The notes: generated by a model not told the origin, from the sequence alone. 64,000 nt of DNA from Candidatus Alistipes stercoravium (GCA_019119615.1 DWWQ01000056.1:33013-97012), one strand, 5' to 3'. Counted from the first letter of the stretch, positions 43,050-52,584 are shown. Numbers and translations: made by a program.

Positions 43050-46000
43050 ATGAACATCTCCGAATTGAGCATCCGGCGGCCCGTCATGGCCACCGTGCTG
43101 ACCCTGATCATCGTGCTGTTCGGCGTCATCGGATACACCTACCTCGGCGTACGCGAATATCCGAGCGTGGACAACCCGATCATCTCGGTAACGTGTTCCT
43201 ATCCGGGCGCCAACGCCGACGTCATCGAAAACCAGATCACCGAACCGCTCGAGCAGAACATCAACGGCATCCCGGGCATCCGCTCCATGTCGAGTACCAG
43301 CCAGCAGGGACAGAGCCGCATCACCGTCGAGTTCGAACTCTCGGTCGATCTCGAAACGGCGGCCAACGACGTGCGCGACAAGGTTTCGCGCGCGCAGCGC
43401 TACCTGCCCCGCGACTGCGACCCGCCAACCGTGTCGAAGGCCGATGCCGACGCCACGCCGATCCTCATGGTTACGATCCAGAGCGACAAGCGCTCGCTGC
43501 TCGAGTTGAGCGAGATCGCCGACCTGACGGTCAAGGAGCAGCTGCAGACCATCAGCGACGTAAGCTCCGTTGAGATCTGGGGCGAGAAGCGCTACTCGAT
43601 GCGCCTGTGGCTCGACCCCGCGAAGATGGCCGGATACGGCATCACGCCCGTGGACATCAAGCAGGCGCTCGACCGCGAAAACGTCGAACTTCCCTCGGGC
43701 AGCATCGAGGGCAACACCACCGAGCTGACGATCCGCACGATGGGCCTCATGCACACCACGCAGGAGTTCAACGACCTGGTGGTCCGCGCCGATGCGGGGC
43801 GCATCATCCGCCTGAGCGACATCGGCCGCGCCGAACTGGGGCCGCAGGATACGCGCAGCTACATGAAGATGAACGGCGTGCCGATGGTCGGCATCGTCGT
43901 GATCCCGCAGCCGGGCGCCAACCACATCGACATCGCCGATGAGGTCTACGCCCGCATGCAGACCATGCGCAAGGACCTGCCGGACGATGTGCTGACGGGA
44001 TACGGATTCGACAACACGCGCTTCATCCGCGCCTCGATCGACGAGGTGAAGCAGACCGTTTACGAAGCCTTCGTGCTGGTCATCATCATCATCTTCCTCT
44101 TCCTCCGCAACTGGCGCGTAACGCTCATCCCCTGCATCGTCATCCCCGTCTCGCTGATCGGCACCTTCTTCCTGATGTATCTGGCGGGATTCTCGATCAA
44201 CGTCCTCTCGATGCTGGCCGTCGTGCTCTCGGTAGGTCTCGTGGTGGACGACGCCATCGTCATGACCGAGAACATCTACATCCGCATCGAACGCGGCATG
44301 ACCCCCTTCGAGGCGGGTATCGACGGTGCGAAGGAGATCTTCTTCGCCGTGCTCTCGACCTCCGTAACGCTCATCGCCGTCTTCTTCCCGATCGTCTTCA
44401 TGGAGGGAACCACCGGACGGCTCTTCCGCGAATTCAGCCTCGTGGTTTCGGGTGCGGTCATCATCTCGACCTTCGCGGCCCTCACCGTAACGCCGATGCT
44501 CGCCACGAAACTCCTCGTCCGCCAGGAGCGCAAAAGCTGGTTCTACAACAGGACCGAACCCTTCTTCGTCGGGCTCAACAACTTCTACAGCCGCACGCTT
44601 ACGGGATTCCTGCGCCGCCGCTGGATCGCCCTGCCGCTCATCGGCATCATGATCCTCCTGATCGGCGTGCTGTGGAGCACGATCCCCTCGGAGATGGCCC
44701 CGCTCGAGGACCGTTCGCAGATCACGATCAACACCCGCGGCTCGGAGGGCGCCACCTACGAATATGTCCGCGACTACACCGAGGAGATCAACCGCCTGGT
44801 CGATTCGCTCGTCCCGGAGGCCGAGGCGACGACGGCCCGCGTATCGAGCGGCCGGGGAAACATCCGCATCGCCCTCTGCGACATCTCGGAGCGCTCGCGC
44901 AGCCAGATGGAGATCGCCGAGGAGCTCTCGGCGGCCGTGCGGACGAAGACCAAGGCCCGCGCCTTCGTGCAGCAGCAATCGACCTTCGGAGGCCGCCGCG
45001 GCAACATGCCCGTGCAGTATGTGCTGCAGGCCACCTCGATCGAACGCCTGCAGGAGGTGCTCCCGGAGTTCATGAAGCGCGTCTACGAGAGCCCCGTCTT
45101 CCAGATGGCCGACGTGGACCTGAAGTTCAGCAAGCCCGAGGCACGCGTTACGATCAACCGCGACAAGGCAAACCTGCTGGGTGTCAGCGCACAGGATATC
45201 GGCGAGACGCTCCAGTACGGATTGAGCGGCCAGCGCATGGGCTACTTCTACATGAACGGCAAGCAGTATGAGATCCTGGCAGAGATCAACCGCCAGCAGC
45301 GCAACAAGCCCGCCGACCTGCGGTCGATCTACGTCCGCGGCGAGAACGGCGAGATGATCCAGCTCGACAACCTCATCACGTTGGTCGAGGCCGTGGCGCC
45401 GCCGCAGCTCTACCACTACAACCGCTTCCTCTCGGCCACCATATCGAGCGGCCTGGCCAAGGGCAAGACCATCGGAGAGGGCCTCGACGAAATGGACCGC
45501 ATCGCGGCCGAGGTGCTCCACGACGACTTCCGCACGGCGCTGGCCGGCGACTCGAAGGAATTCCGCGAAAGCTCCTCGAGCCTCATGTTCGCCTTCCTGC
45601 TGGCCATCGTGCTCATCTACCTGATCCTCGCCGCACAGTTCGAGAGTTTCAAGGACCCGCTGGTCATCATGCTCACCGTGCCGCTGGCCATCGCCGGAGC
45701 CCTCGTCTTCATGTGGGGCACGGATCAGACGATGAACATCTTCAGCCAGATCGGCATCATCATGCTCATCGGCCTGGTGGCCAAGAACGGTATCCTGATC
45801 GTCGAGTTCGCCAACCAGAAGCAGGAGGCCGGCGAGGAGAAGATGCAGGCCATCCGCGACGCCGCGCTGCAGCGCCTGCGCCCGATTCTGATGACCAGCG
45901 CCTCGACGATCCTCGGCCTGCTGCCCCTGACGGTCGCCACGGGCGAAGGCGCCAACGGCCGCATCGCCATGGGTATCGCCGTCGTGGGCGGCATGTTGGT

Positions 46001-46091
46001 CTCGACGCTGCTGACCCTTTACATCGTGCCGGCCATCTACAGCTACGTCTCCACCGACCGAAGCAAACGAACGAAAAAGAACGCCTTATGA
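43050..46091 (+). CDS. RND efflux permease (HAE1 type), pump 2
   Basis: A 1013-residue inner-membrane exporter of the AcrB/MexI group. It opens MNISELSIRRPVMATVLTL. TM4 carries the Asp pair in VLSVGLVVDDAIVMTEN (about residues 398-402), and porter-domain blocks (FELSVDLETAANDVRDKVSRA) are clear. It begins 12 bases after the adaptor, and its TGA overlaps the ATG of the TolC-family gene. The substrate cannot be read from the sequence. Confidence 0.96.
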   Translation: MNISELSIRRPVMATVLTLIIVLFGVIGYTYLGVREYPSVDNPIISVTCSYPGANADVIENQITEPLEQNINGIPGIRSMSSTSQQGQSRITVEFELSVDLETAANDVRDKVSRAQRYLPRDCDPPTVSKADADATPILMVTIQSDKRSLLELSEIADLTVKEQLQTISDVSSVEIWGEKRYSMRLWLDPAKMAGYGITPVDIKQALDRENVELPSGSIEGNTTELTIRTMGLMHTTQEFNDLVVRADAGRIIRLSDIGRAELGPQDTRSYMKMNGVPMVGIVVIPQPGANHIDIADEVYARMQTMRKDLPDDVLTGYGFDNTRFIRASIDEVKQTVYEAFVLVIIIIFLFLRNWRVTLIPCIVIPVSLIGTFFLMYLAGFSINVLSMLAVVLSVGLVVDDAIVMTENIYIRIERGMTPFEAGIDGAKEIFFAVLSTSVTLIAVFFPIVFMEGTTGRLFREFSLVVSGAVIISTFAALTVTPMLATKLLVRQERKSWFYNRTEPFFVGLNNFYSRTLTGFLRRRWIALPLIGIMILLIGVLWSTIPSEMAPLEDRSQITINTRGSEGATYEYVRDYTEEINRLVDSLVPEAEATTARVSSGRGNIRIALCDISERSRSQMEIAEELSAAVRTKTKARAFVQQQSTFGGRRGNMPVQYVLQATSIERLQEVLPEFMKRVYESPVFQMADVDLKFSKPEARVTINRDKANLLGVSAQDIGETLQYGLSGQRMGYFYMNGKQYEILAEINRQQRNKPADLRSIYVRGENGEMIQLDNLITLVEAVAPPQLYHYNRFLSATISSGLAKGKTIGEGLDEMDRIAAEVLHDDFRTALAGDSKEFRESSSSLMFAFLLAIVLIYLILAAQFESFKDPLVIMLTVPLAIAGALVFMWGTDQTMNIFSQIGIIMLIGLVAKNGILIVEFANQKQEAGEEKMQAIRDAALQRLRPILMTSASTILGLLPLTVATGEGANGRIAMGIAVVGGMLVSTLLTLYIVPAIYSYVSTDRSKRTKKNAL

Positions 46092-47491
46092 CCCGACGCA
46101 TAATTACCCTTCTGCTGGTTCTCGGGCTCGGTCTTTCGGCCGTCGCCCGGGAAGCCGCCCCCGAGCCGGCCGACACGACCGGCCGGGCACACTCCATACG
46201 GCTGATCCCGATTCCCGACCCGCAGGCACCCCCGACCGAGGTGCTCTCGCTGCGCGAATGCCTCCGGCTGGGACTCGAGCGCAACTACGATATCCGCATC
46301 GTCCGCAACGAGGAGCGCATCTCGGACAACAACGCCACGGCCGCCAACGCGGGCAAACTCCCGACGATCGACCTCTCGGCCGGATACGGCAGCAACGTAA
46401 ATCGCATCCACACGACCCCGCGCACGGGCGAGGCAACGACCGACAAGGGGGTCTACGACGGTACGTTCGACGCCGGGGTGGCGCTGAACTGGACGCTCTT
46501 CGACGGGTTCCGCATCCGTGCCGACTACCGCAAGCTGCAGGAGCTGAAGGCGAAGGGAGCCCTGCAGACCCGCCTGACGATCGAGGACTTCATCGCCTCG
46601 TTCACGGCCGAATACTACAACTTCATCCAGCAGACGCTGCGTCTGGAGAACTTCCGCTACGCCATGGCCCTCTCGCGCGAACGGCTCCGCATCGCCGAGG
46701 CGTGGCACGTCGTGGGCAGTTCGGCGGGGCTGGACGTCCTGCAGGCCCGCGTGGACTTCAACGCCGACAGTTCGCAGTACATGTCGCAGCAGGAGGCGGT
46801 CATCGCCTCGCGCATCCGCATCAACGAGCTGCTGGCCAACGAGGATCTGGACCGCCGCTTCCTGGTCCGCGACACGGTCATCACCATCGACGAGGCGCTG
46901 CAATGGGATGTCCTCTCGTATGAAACCCGCACGGCCAATGCCGAACTGCTGATCGCCGACCGCGACAACACGATCTCGGAACTCTACCTGCAGAGCATCC
47001 GTTCGCGCAACTACCCCTACCTGAACCTTACAGCCGGTTACGGATATACCCACAACCGCTACGGCAGCGGCACGTCGCGCCTGCGCAGCGAGCTCGGGAT
47101 GAATGCCGGACTGCAGCTGGGCTTCACGATCTTCGACGGAAACCGGCGCCGCGAACAGCGCAACGCCCGCATCCAGATCGAGAACACCCGCCTGACGCGC
47201 CAGCAGCTCGAACAGACCCTTCTGGCCGACCTCTCGAACTTCTGGCAGGCCTACCAGAACAACCTCGAGGTGATCCGGCTCGAACGTGAAAACCTCATCG
47301 CCGCCCGCGAGAACTACCTTATCGCCATGGACAGCTACCGGCTGGGATCGCTCTCGGGCATCGAGGTCCGCGAGGCCCAGAAGAGCCTGCTCGACGCCGA
47401 GGAGCGCATCCTGCAGGCACAGTACAACACCAAGCTGTGCGAAATCTCGCTGCAACAGATCAGCGGCAACATTACCGTCTATATGGAATAA
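46088..47491 (+). CDS. TolC family outer-membrane channel, pump 2
   Basis: A 467-residue exported TolC-family protein with a signal peptide (MTRRIITLLLVLGLGLSAVA). It has the two outer-membrane-factor repeats (LSLRECLRLGLERNYDIRIVRNEE and AELLIADRDNTISELYLQSIRSRNYPYLNLTAGYGY) and long helices. Its ATG overlaps the RND stop (ATGA), which shows translational coupling. It completes the second tripartite pump. It is not a lipoprotein, unlike the pump 1 channel. Confidence 0.93.
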   Translation: MTRRIITLLLVLGLGLSAVAREAAPEPADTTGRAHSIRLIPIPDPQAPPTEVLSLRECLRLGLERNYDIRIVRNEERISDNNATAANAGKLPTIDLSAGYGSNVNRIHTTPRTGEATTDKGVYDGTFDAGVALNWTLFDGFRIRADYRKLQELKAKGALQTRLTIEDFIASFTAEYYNFIQQTLRLENFRYAMALSRERLRIAEAWHVVGSSAGLDVLQARVDFNADSSQYMSQQEAVIASRIRINELLANEDLDRRFLVRDTVITIDEALQWDVLSYETRTANAELLIADRDNTISELYLQSIRSRNYPYLNLTAGYGYTHNRYGSGTSRLRSELGMNAGLQLGFTIFDGNRRREQRNARIQIENTRLTRQQLEQTLLADLSNFWQAYQNNLEVIRLERENLIAARENYLIAMDSYRLGSLSGIEVREAQKSLLDAEERILQAQYNTKLCEISLQQISGNITVYME

Positions 47492-47551
47492 CCCTCAAAG
47501 GCCGATCTGTCGCCGGAAAAGATATTTGCAAAAATATTTTCCATTAGAAAC

Positions 47552-47582
47552 TTGTTTTATTGGAAAACAATTTTTACCTTTG
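47552..47582 (+). promoter_or_regulatory. Promoter of the thioredoxin-ferredoxin pair
   Basis: TTG (47552-47554), a 20-base spacer and TACCTTTG (47575-47582), a perfect -7 box. The transcript would start near 47588, after the first in-frame ATG (47552), which rules that start out. Confidence 0.75.
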
Positions 47583-47614
47583 TTCCGTCGTTCAAGGACA
47601 AAATGATTGAAAGG

Positions 47615-48088
47615 ATGAAAAAAATACTTCTTGCCGCCATGCTGCTGCTCTCCACAACAGGGTTGGCTGCGGCACAGACCCCGAAGGACAACACCCGACG
47701 AAACAATACAAAAAAGGAAAATACCATGAAAACGATCCATCTCACGAAGGCGGACTTTCTGAAGAAGGTCGCCGATTACGAAACCAATCCGCAGGAGTGG
47801 AAATACCTCGGCGACAAGCCGGCGCTCATTGACTTCTATGCCACCTGGTGCGGCCCCTGCAAGGCGCTGGCCCCGGTGCTCGAGGAGTTGGCCGCAGAGT
47901 ACGGCGACCAGATCTACATCTACAAGGTCGATACGGGCGAGGAGCAGGAGCTGGCCGCGGTGTTCGGCATCCGTTCGATCCCCTCGCTGCTCTTTATTCC
48001 GCGTGAGGGCAAGCCGCAGATGGCCGTAGGCGCCATGCCCAAGGCAGCGCTCAAGGAGCACATCGACCGTATTCTGCTCGGCAAATAA
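47615..48088 (+). CDS. Thioredoxin, exported form with a possible internal cytosolic start
   Basis: A 157-residue thioredoxin-fold protein: signal peptide MKKILLAAMLLLSTTGLAAAQ, a polar linker (PKDNTRRNNTKKEN) and a thioredoxin domain with WCGPC (first Cys at residue 79) and the cis-Pro in RSIPSLLFI. ATG codons at 47603 and 47615 both fit the signal; AAAGG before 47615 favours it. A further ATG at 47726 sits behind AAAAAAGGAAAA, begins MKTIHLTKADFLKK and would give a complete cytosolic thioredoxin of about 120 residues. Both forms may exist. The ferredoxin gene begins 9 bases after the stop. Confidence 0.85.
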   Translation: MKKILLAAMLLLSTTGLAAAQTPKDNTRRNNTKKENTMKTIHLTKADFLKKVADYETNPQEWKYLGDKPALIDFYATWCGPCKALAPVLEELAAEYGDQIYIYKVDTGEEQELAAVFGIRSIPSLLFIPREGKPQMAVGAMPKAALKEHIDRILLGK

Positions 48089-48097
48089 CCCGCAGCC

Positions 48098-48292
48098 ATG
48101 AGTCCCGTAGCAGATCCCGGGCTGTGCCCGCAGAACCATCGCTGTCCGCTGATCGACTCGTGCCCGGTGGAGGCCATCACGCAGGAGGGGTTCTCCCTGC
48201 CGCAGTTCGATCCCGACCTGTGCATCGAGTGCGGACGCTGCGTCGCCCTGTGCGGCAAGGGAGCCGTGCATTGGGTGGAAGAGACCCGCTGA
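48098..48292 (+). CDS. Small 4Fe-4S ferredoxin-like protein
   Basis: A 64-residue protein without signal peptide. The second half has the classic CIECGRCVALC (Cys42, 45, 48, 52), which would hold one 4Fe-4S cluster with the CPVEAI cysteine (Cys22). Cys10 and Cys16 come with unusual spacing (C-x5-C-x5-CP), so a normal second cluster may be absent or altered. It follows the thioredoxin gene by 9 bases under the same promoter. It probably carries electrons; the partner is unknown. Confidence 0.8.
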   Translation: MSPVADPGLCPQNHRCPLIDSCPVEAITQEGFSLPQFDPDLCIECGRCVALCGKGAVHWVEETR

Positions 48293-48306
48293 CAACAACG
48301 AACCGA

Positions 48307-48349
48307 AGCAGACGGATGGTCCGAAAGGGCCGTCCGTCTCTGCTTTTTT
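48307..48349 (+). terminator. Terminator after the ferredoxin gene
   Basis: A hairpin with 13-bp core (AGACGGATGGTCC-GAAA-GGGCCGTCCGTCT, two G-U pairs) and a T6 tail. Confidence 0.9.
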
Positions 48350-48382
48350 CTGGAAACGGTCTTCCGAACGATCGAAAAAACG

Positions 48383-48390
48383 TATCTTTG
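48383..48390 (+). promoter_or_regulatory. -7 box upstream of the HAD phosphatase
   Basis: TATCTTTG, a perfect TAnnTTTG, 58 bases before the ATG at 48449. No clear -33 element. Confidence 0.6.
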
Positions 48391-48448
48391 CAGGACAACC
48401 GGCGGAAAACCGCGGACGGCACGATTTCCGGCCCGACACCTCGTACCC

Positions 48449-49099
48449 ATGCAAAGATACCTCTTCTTCGACCTTGACGGCACGCTGACCGACTCGATGC
48501 CCGGCATCGTACACGCCGTACAATACGCCCTCCGCCATTTCGGCATCGAACCGCCGGCGGACGAGGCGCTGCGCTGCTTCGTCGGGCCCCCGATGCGCGA
48601 TTCATTCATGGAGTTCTACGGCATGGGTGCCGAAGAGGCCGAACGGGCCGTCGCCGTCTCGCGCGAATACTTCGTCCCGAAAGGCATGTTCGAAAACGAA
48701 CTCTACGAAGGGATTCCCGAACTGCTCGACGCGACCTGTGCGGCCGGTTACGCGAACGTCATCGCCACCTCCAAGCCGCAGCCCTTTGCCGAACGCATCA
48801 TCGCCCATTTCGGACTCACGGACCGTTTCCGGCTCGTCTGCGGCAGCCTGCTCGACGGTTCGCGCACGACCAAGAGCCAGGTCATCGGCCATGCCCTTCA
48901 GACGCTCGGGATCACCCCCGCCGAGGCCGTCATGATCGGCGACCGGCGCTACGACATCGAAGGTGCGGCCGGATTCGGCATGGAGAGCATCGCCGCAGGC
49001 TGGGGCTATGCCGCCCCGGGAGAACTGGAAGCCGCCCGCCCCTCCCATTTTGTCCGGGATGTCGCGGCACTGCGCAGATTGCTCGTCGGGAACAAATAA
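48449..49099 (+). CDS. HAD family phosphatase, phosphoglycolate phosphatase-like
   Basis: A 216-residue cytoplasmic HAD hydrolase: motif I FFDLDGTLTDS (Asp8, Asp10), a helical cap of the Gph/beta-phosphoglucomutase type (about residues 17-85), motif II in IATSKP, Lys in TTKSQVIGHAL, and motif IV in MIGDRRYDIEGA. It likely hydrolyses a small phosphorylated metabolite; phosphoglycolate is one candidate but the substrate is not determined by the sequence. A single-gene unit. Confidence 0.88.
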   Translation: MQRYLFFDLDGTLTDSMPGIVHAVQYALRHFGIEPPADEALRCFVGPPMRDSFMEFYGMGAEEAERAVAVSREYFVPKGMFENELYEGIPELLDATCAAGYANVIATSKPQPFAERIIAHFGLTDRFRLVCGSLLDGSRTTKSQVIGHALQTLGITPAEAVMIGDRRYDIEGAAGFGMESIAAGWGYAAPGELEAARPSHFVRDVAALRRLLVGNK

Positions 49100-49198
49100 A
49101 ACGCTGTCGGGCAGTACCATAGAACCCGGAATCCGTCCCGAAGGTTCCGATCTCTCCGAGAAGCGCCCGAAAATTTATTGATTTTCGATAAAAAACTA

Positions 49199-49228
49199 TT
49201 GTTTTTCATTTTTTATTATATACCTTTG
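49199..49228 (+). promoter_or_regulatory. Promoter of the ABC-type efflux operon
   Basis: TTG (49199-49201), a 19-base spacer and TACCTTTG (49221-49228), in a very AT-rich stretch. It gives a leader of about 107 nt before the ATPase ATG at 49342. Confidence 0.8.
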
Positions 49229-49341
49229 TATCCGGGCAGAGGAAGCCGGATTACAATTTGTCGCAGGTCGCGGGAAAGTTCCTGCAACGCAGCCTGCATC
49301 CGGTTTGCCACAGGCCCGGAACAGGCAAAACGCAGGCTCGT

Positions 49342-50031
49342 ATGATCAAACTGGAAAACATCAACAAGACCTACAACAACGGTTCGCCGCTGCATGTGCT
49401 CAAGGGAATCAATCTCGAAGTCGAAAAGGGCGAGCTGGTCTCGATCATGGGGGCCTCGGGATCGGGCAAATCGACCCTGCTGAACATCCTCGGAATCCTC
49501 GACGACTACGACAGCGGCAACTACTACCTCGCCGGACGCCTCATCAAGGGGCTGACGGAGACGCAGGCCGCCGCCGCACGCAACAACATGATCGGCTACA
49601 TCTTCCAGTCGTTCAACCTGATCAACTACAAGAACGCCGTCGAAAATGTCGCCCTGCCCCTCTACTACCAGGGGGTTGCACGCCGCAAGCGCAACGCCCT
49701 GGCTCTCGAATACCTCGACATGCTCGGGCTGCGCGACTGGGCCGAGCACATGCCCAACGAGATGTCGGGCGGCCAGAAGCAGCGCGTGGCCATCGCCCGG
49801 GCACTGATCAACAAGCCGCAGATCATCCTCGCCGACGAGCCCACGGGAGCCCTCGACAGCAAGACCTCACAGGAGGTGATGAACCTGCTGCGGAGCGTGA
49901 ACGTCGATATGGGCATGACGATCATCTGCGTAACGCACGAACAGTCGATCGCCGACCAGACCGACAAGATCATCCGACTGAAGGACGGCGTCATCGGAAG
50001 CATCACCGAAACCGGACTCGGACGACGATGA
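49342..50031 (+). CDS. ABC transporter ATP-binding protein (LolD/MacB-type)
   Basis: A 229-residue ATPase with Walker A GASGSGKST (residues 37-45), the signature MSGGQKQRVAIARAL, Walker B IILADEPTGALD and the His in CVTHEQ. The subfamily is that of MacB/LolD ATPases that drive mechanotransmission. The start at 49342 was chosen because MIKLENINKTYNN is the usual family N-terminus; upstream in-frame codons show no family sequence. Its stop overlaps the next ATG (ATGA). Confidence 0.93.
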   Translation: MIKLENINKTYNNGSPLHVLKGINLEVEKGELVSIMGASGSGKSTLLNILGILDDYDSGNYYLAGRLIKGLTETQAAAARNNMIGYIFQSFNLINYKNAVENVALPLYYQGVARRKRNALALEYLDMLGLRDWAEHMPNEMSGGQKQRVAIARALINKPQIILADEPTGALDSKTSQEVMNLLRSVNVDMGMTIICVTHEQSIADQTDKIIRLKDGVIGSITETGLGRR

Positions 50032-51290
50032 GAGAGCTGCTGCTGGAAATCTGGACCTCGGTGCGGCGAAACAAGCTGCGCACCTTCCTCACGGGATTCT
50101 CCGTCGCGTGGGGCATCTTCATGCTCGTCATCCTGCTCGGTTCGGGCAACGGGCTCAAGAACGGCGTGGAGTCCAACTTCGGCGACTACGCCACGAACTC
50201 GATCTCCCTCTACGGAGGCTGGACCTCGAAGGCCTGGAAGGGGTACGACCGCGACCGCCGCATCCGCCTCACGAACCGCGACCTGGAGATCCTCGAAAAG
50301 GAGTTTCCCGAGGTCGAGGAGGTGGCGGCCAACACCTGGCTTTCGTCGAAGAAGCTCGCCTACGGCGGTGCCTTCATGGAGGCTTCGCTGCGCGGCTCGC
50401 TGCCCAAGGTGGCCCAGATCGAGGGGATCAAACTCGCCCGGGGGCGCTTCATCAACGAGGCGGACATCCGCGACTACCGCAAGTCGGCGCTCATCGACGA
50501 AGCGACGGCCCTCGTGCTCTTCAAGGATGCCGACCCGCTCGGCAAGTTCATCCGCGTGGACAGCCTCACGTTCAAGGTCGTGGGCGTTACGAAGGGCGAC
50601 GCCATGCGCAACAACGCCGTCTGCATCATCCCGCTCACGACGGGACAGCTCGTCTATGAAGCCAACGAACCCTATGTGAACAACGCGATCATCACCGTCA
50701 GCGATATCCGCACGGACGCCGAGATGGAGGCTTTCGAGAAACGGATCATCCGCCGCCTCGCCGCCGAGCACAACTTCGACCCGACGGACGAAAGCGCCGT
50801 CTGGATCAACAACACGATGGAGCGCGTCAAGGACATGATGATCGTCTTCGGAGGCATCAACCTCTTCGTCTGGATCATCGGTCTGGGAACGCTGCTCGCG
50901 GGCATCGTCGGCGTGAGCAACATCATGCTCGTAACGGTTTCGGAACGCACGGCCGAGTTCGGCATCCGCAAGGCGCTCGGCGCCAAACCGCGGTCGATCA
51001 TCCGGCTGATCCTCACCGAATCGGTCATGATCACCGCAGCCTTCGGATACATGGGCATGGTGCTCGGTGTTGCCGTGATGGAGGCGGTAAACTACTACCT
51101 GACACAGACGCCGGCCGATCCGTCGGAGACGGGTTTCGCCCCGACGATCTTCCTCGACCCGACGCTCAACCTCGGCGTGGCGGTGAGCGCCACGGTGGTG
51201 CTCGTCATTGCAGGGCTCATCGCCGGATATGTCCCGGCCTACCGCGCCGCCCAACTGAAAACGATCGACGCCTTGCGCTATAACAAATAG
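50028..51290 (+). CDS. ABC transporter permease, MacB-type, first copy
   Basis: A 420-residue MacB-like permease: one N-terminal membrane segment (KLRTFLTGFSVAWGIFMLVILLG), a periplasmic MacB_PCD domain (about residues 50-280) and the FtsX domain with three segments (NLFVWIIGLGTLLAGIVGVS, the GIRKALGA coupling helix, and a C-terminal pair). The AT-type ATPase, adaptor and TolC around it indicate an export system that pushes substrate through the adaptor. It is translationally coupled to the ATPase. Confidence 0.93.
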   Translation: MRELLLEIWTSVRRNKLRTFLTGFSVAWGIFMLVILLGSGNGLKNGVESNFGDYATNSISLYGGWTSKAWKGYDRDRRIRLTNRDLEILEKEFPEVEEVAANTWLSSKKLAYGGAFMEASLRGSLPKVAQIEGIKLARGRFINEADIRDYRKSALIDEATALVLFKDADPLGKFIRVDSLTFKVVGVTKGDAMRNNAVCIIPLTTGQLVYEANEPYVNNAIITVSDIRTDAEMEAFEKRIIRRLAAEHNFDPTDESAVWINNTMERVKDMMIVFGGINLFVWIIGLGTLLAGIVGVSNIMLVTVSERTAEFGIRKALGAKPRSIIRLILTESVMITAAFGYMGMVLGVAVMEAVNYYLTQTPADPSETGFAPTIFLDPTLNLGVAVSATVVLVIAGLIAGYVPAYRAAQLKTIDALRYNK

Positions 51291-51295
51291 AGACG

Positions 51296-52555
51296 ATGGG
51301 ATTCTTCGACACAGACCGCTGGAACGAAATCTGGCAGACGATCCGCCGGAACCGCAAGCGCAGCATCATGACGGCGCTCGGCGTCTTCTGGGGCATCTTC
51401 ATGCTCACGGTGCTGCTGGGTGCCGGCATGGGTCTGGGACGTCTGTTCCGCGCCCAGCTGGGCGAGACCTCGACCAACACGGTGCTGATGAACCCCGGCC
51501 GCACGTCGGTCCCCTACAAGGGCATGCCCACGGGGCGCTGGTGGAACCTCGAGAACGACGATGTCGAGGCCGTGAAGAAACTTCCCGAAGTGAAGTACGC
51601 CACAGGTCTGGTCTGGGCCAACCAGTTCTACGCCAGCCACGGCGACCGCAAGGGCCAGTACTATGTCATGGGCCACATGCCCGACTACCAGAAGATCAAC
51701 CCCGAGAAGATCGTCTACGGACGCTATATCAACGACCTGGACATGGAGCGCAAGCGCAAGGTCTGCCTCATCGGCACGCAGATCTGGAAGGACCTCTTCC
51801 CCGGGGGCGAGGACCCCACGGGCAAGACGATCACGCTGCAGGGAGCGCAGTTCACCGTTGTCGGCGTACTGAAGCGGCAGAGCAATATGATGACCTTCAG
51901 CGATGTGGAGAGCACGATCATCCTCCCCGCGACACTCGTGCAGCAGATGTTCGGCATGGGCCGCACGATCCACATGCTCGCCGCCGTAGGCTATAACGAC
52001 GTTCCGCCCCGCATTCTCGAACGGGCGGTCAAGACCCCGGTCTTCTCGCGGCACATCATCTCACCGGACGACCCGCGCGCAGCGTGGGTGATGACCACCG
52101 CGGAGTTCATCACCAAGGTGAACAGTCTCTTCTGGGGCATCGGGCTGCTGACCTGGATCGTGGGACTGGGAACCCTTCTGGCAGGCATTGTCGGCGTGAG
52201 CAACATCATGCTCGTGCTTGTCAAGGAGCGCACGCAGGAGATCGGCATCCGCCGGGCGCTGGGCGCCCCGCCGCGGGCCATCATCTCGCAGATCCTCTCG
52301 GAGAGTTTCGTGCTGACGTTCATCGCCGGCGTACTGGGACTTACGGCCGGCGTGGGTGTGCTGTCGGTCGCCGACTCGATCTACTACCAGGCTGTCGTCG
52401 TCGCCCAGGAGGGTACGGACATCTCGTGGCAGATCTCCTTCCAGACGGGCATGCTCTCGCTCGCGATCCTCATCGCCGGCAGCCTGCTGGCGGGGGTCAT
52501 CCCCGCGAGCAGGGCCCTGAAAATCAAGGCCGTGGATGCCATCCGCGAAGAATAA
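51296..52555 (+). CDS. ABC transporter permease, MacB-type, second copy
   Basis: A 419-residue paralogue of the preceding permease with the same layout (SIMTALGVFWGIFMLTVLLG, periplasmic domain, LLTWIVGLGTLLAGIVGVSNIMLV, GIRRALGAPPRAI). It begins 5 bases after the first copy. Two different permeases suggest a heterodimer, unlike the homodimeric E. coli MacB, where ATPase and permease are fused. Likely exports peptides, drugs or lipids; undetermined. Confidence 0.93.
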   Translation: MGFFDTDRWNEIWQTIRRNRKRSIMTALGVFWGIFMLTVLLGAGMGLGRLFRAQLGETSTNTVLMNPGRTSVPYKGMPTGRWWNLENDDVEAVKKLPEVKYATGLVWANQFYASHGDRKGQYYVMGHMPDYQKINPEKIVYGRYINDLDMERKRKVCLIGTQIWKDLFPGGEDPTGKTITLQGAQFTVVGVLKRQSNMMTFSDVESTIILPATLVQQMFGMGRTIHMLAAVGYNDVPPRILERAVKTPVFSRHIISPDDPRAAWVMTTAEFITKVNSLFWGIGLLTWIVGLGTLLAGIVGVSNIMLVLVKERTQEIGIRRALGAPPRAIISQILSESFVLTFIAGVLGLTAGVGVLSVADSIYYQAVVVAQEGTDISWQISFQTGMLSLAILIAGSLLAGVIPASRALKIKAVDAIREE

Positions 52556-52584
52556 CCGCAAAACAAACAAATACCGCATAAGTC

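Noticed and set aside
43008..45521. An 837-codon minus-strand open frame opposite the pump 2 RND gene
   Set aside because: It is Asp/Arg/His-rich and lacks any domain, while the plus strand encodes a full RND permease.
49258..49341. In-frame extension upstream of the ABC ATPase
   Set aside because: The 28 extra residues have no family similarity and the usual N-terminus MIKLENINKTY begins at 49342.
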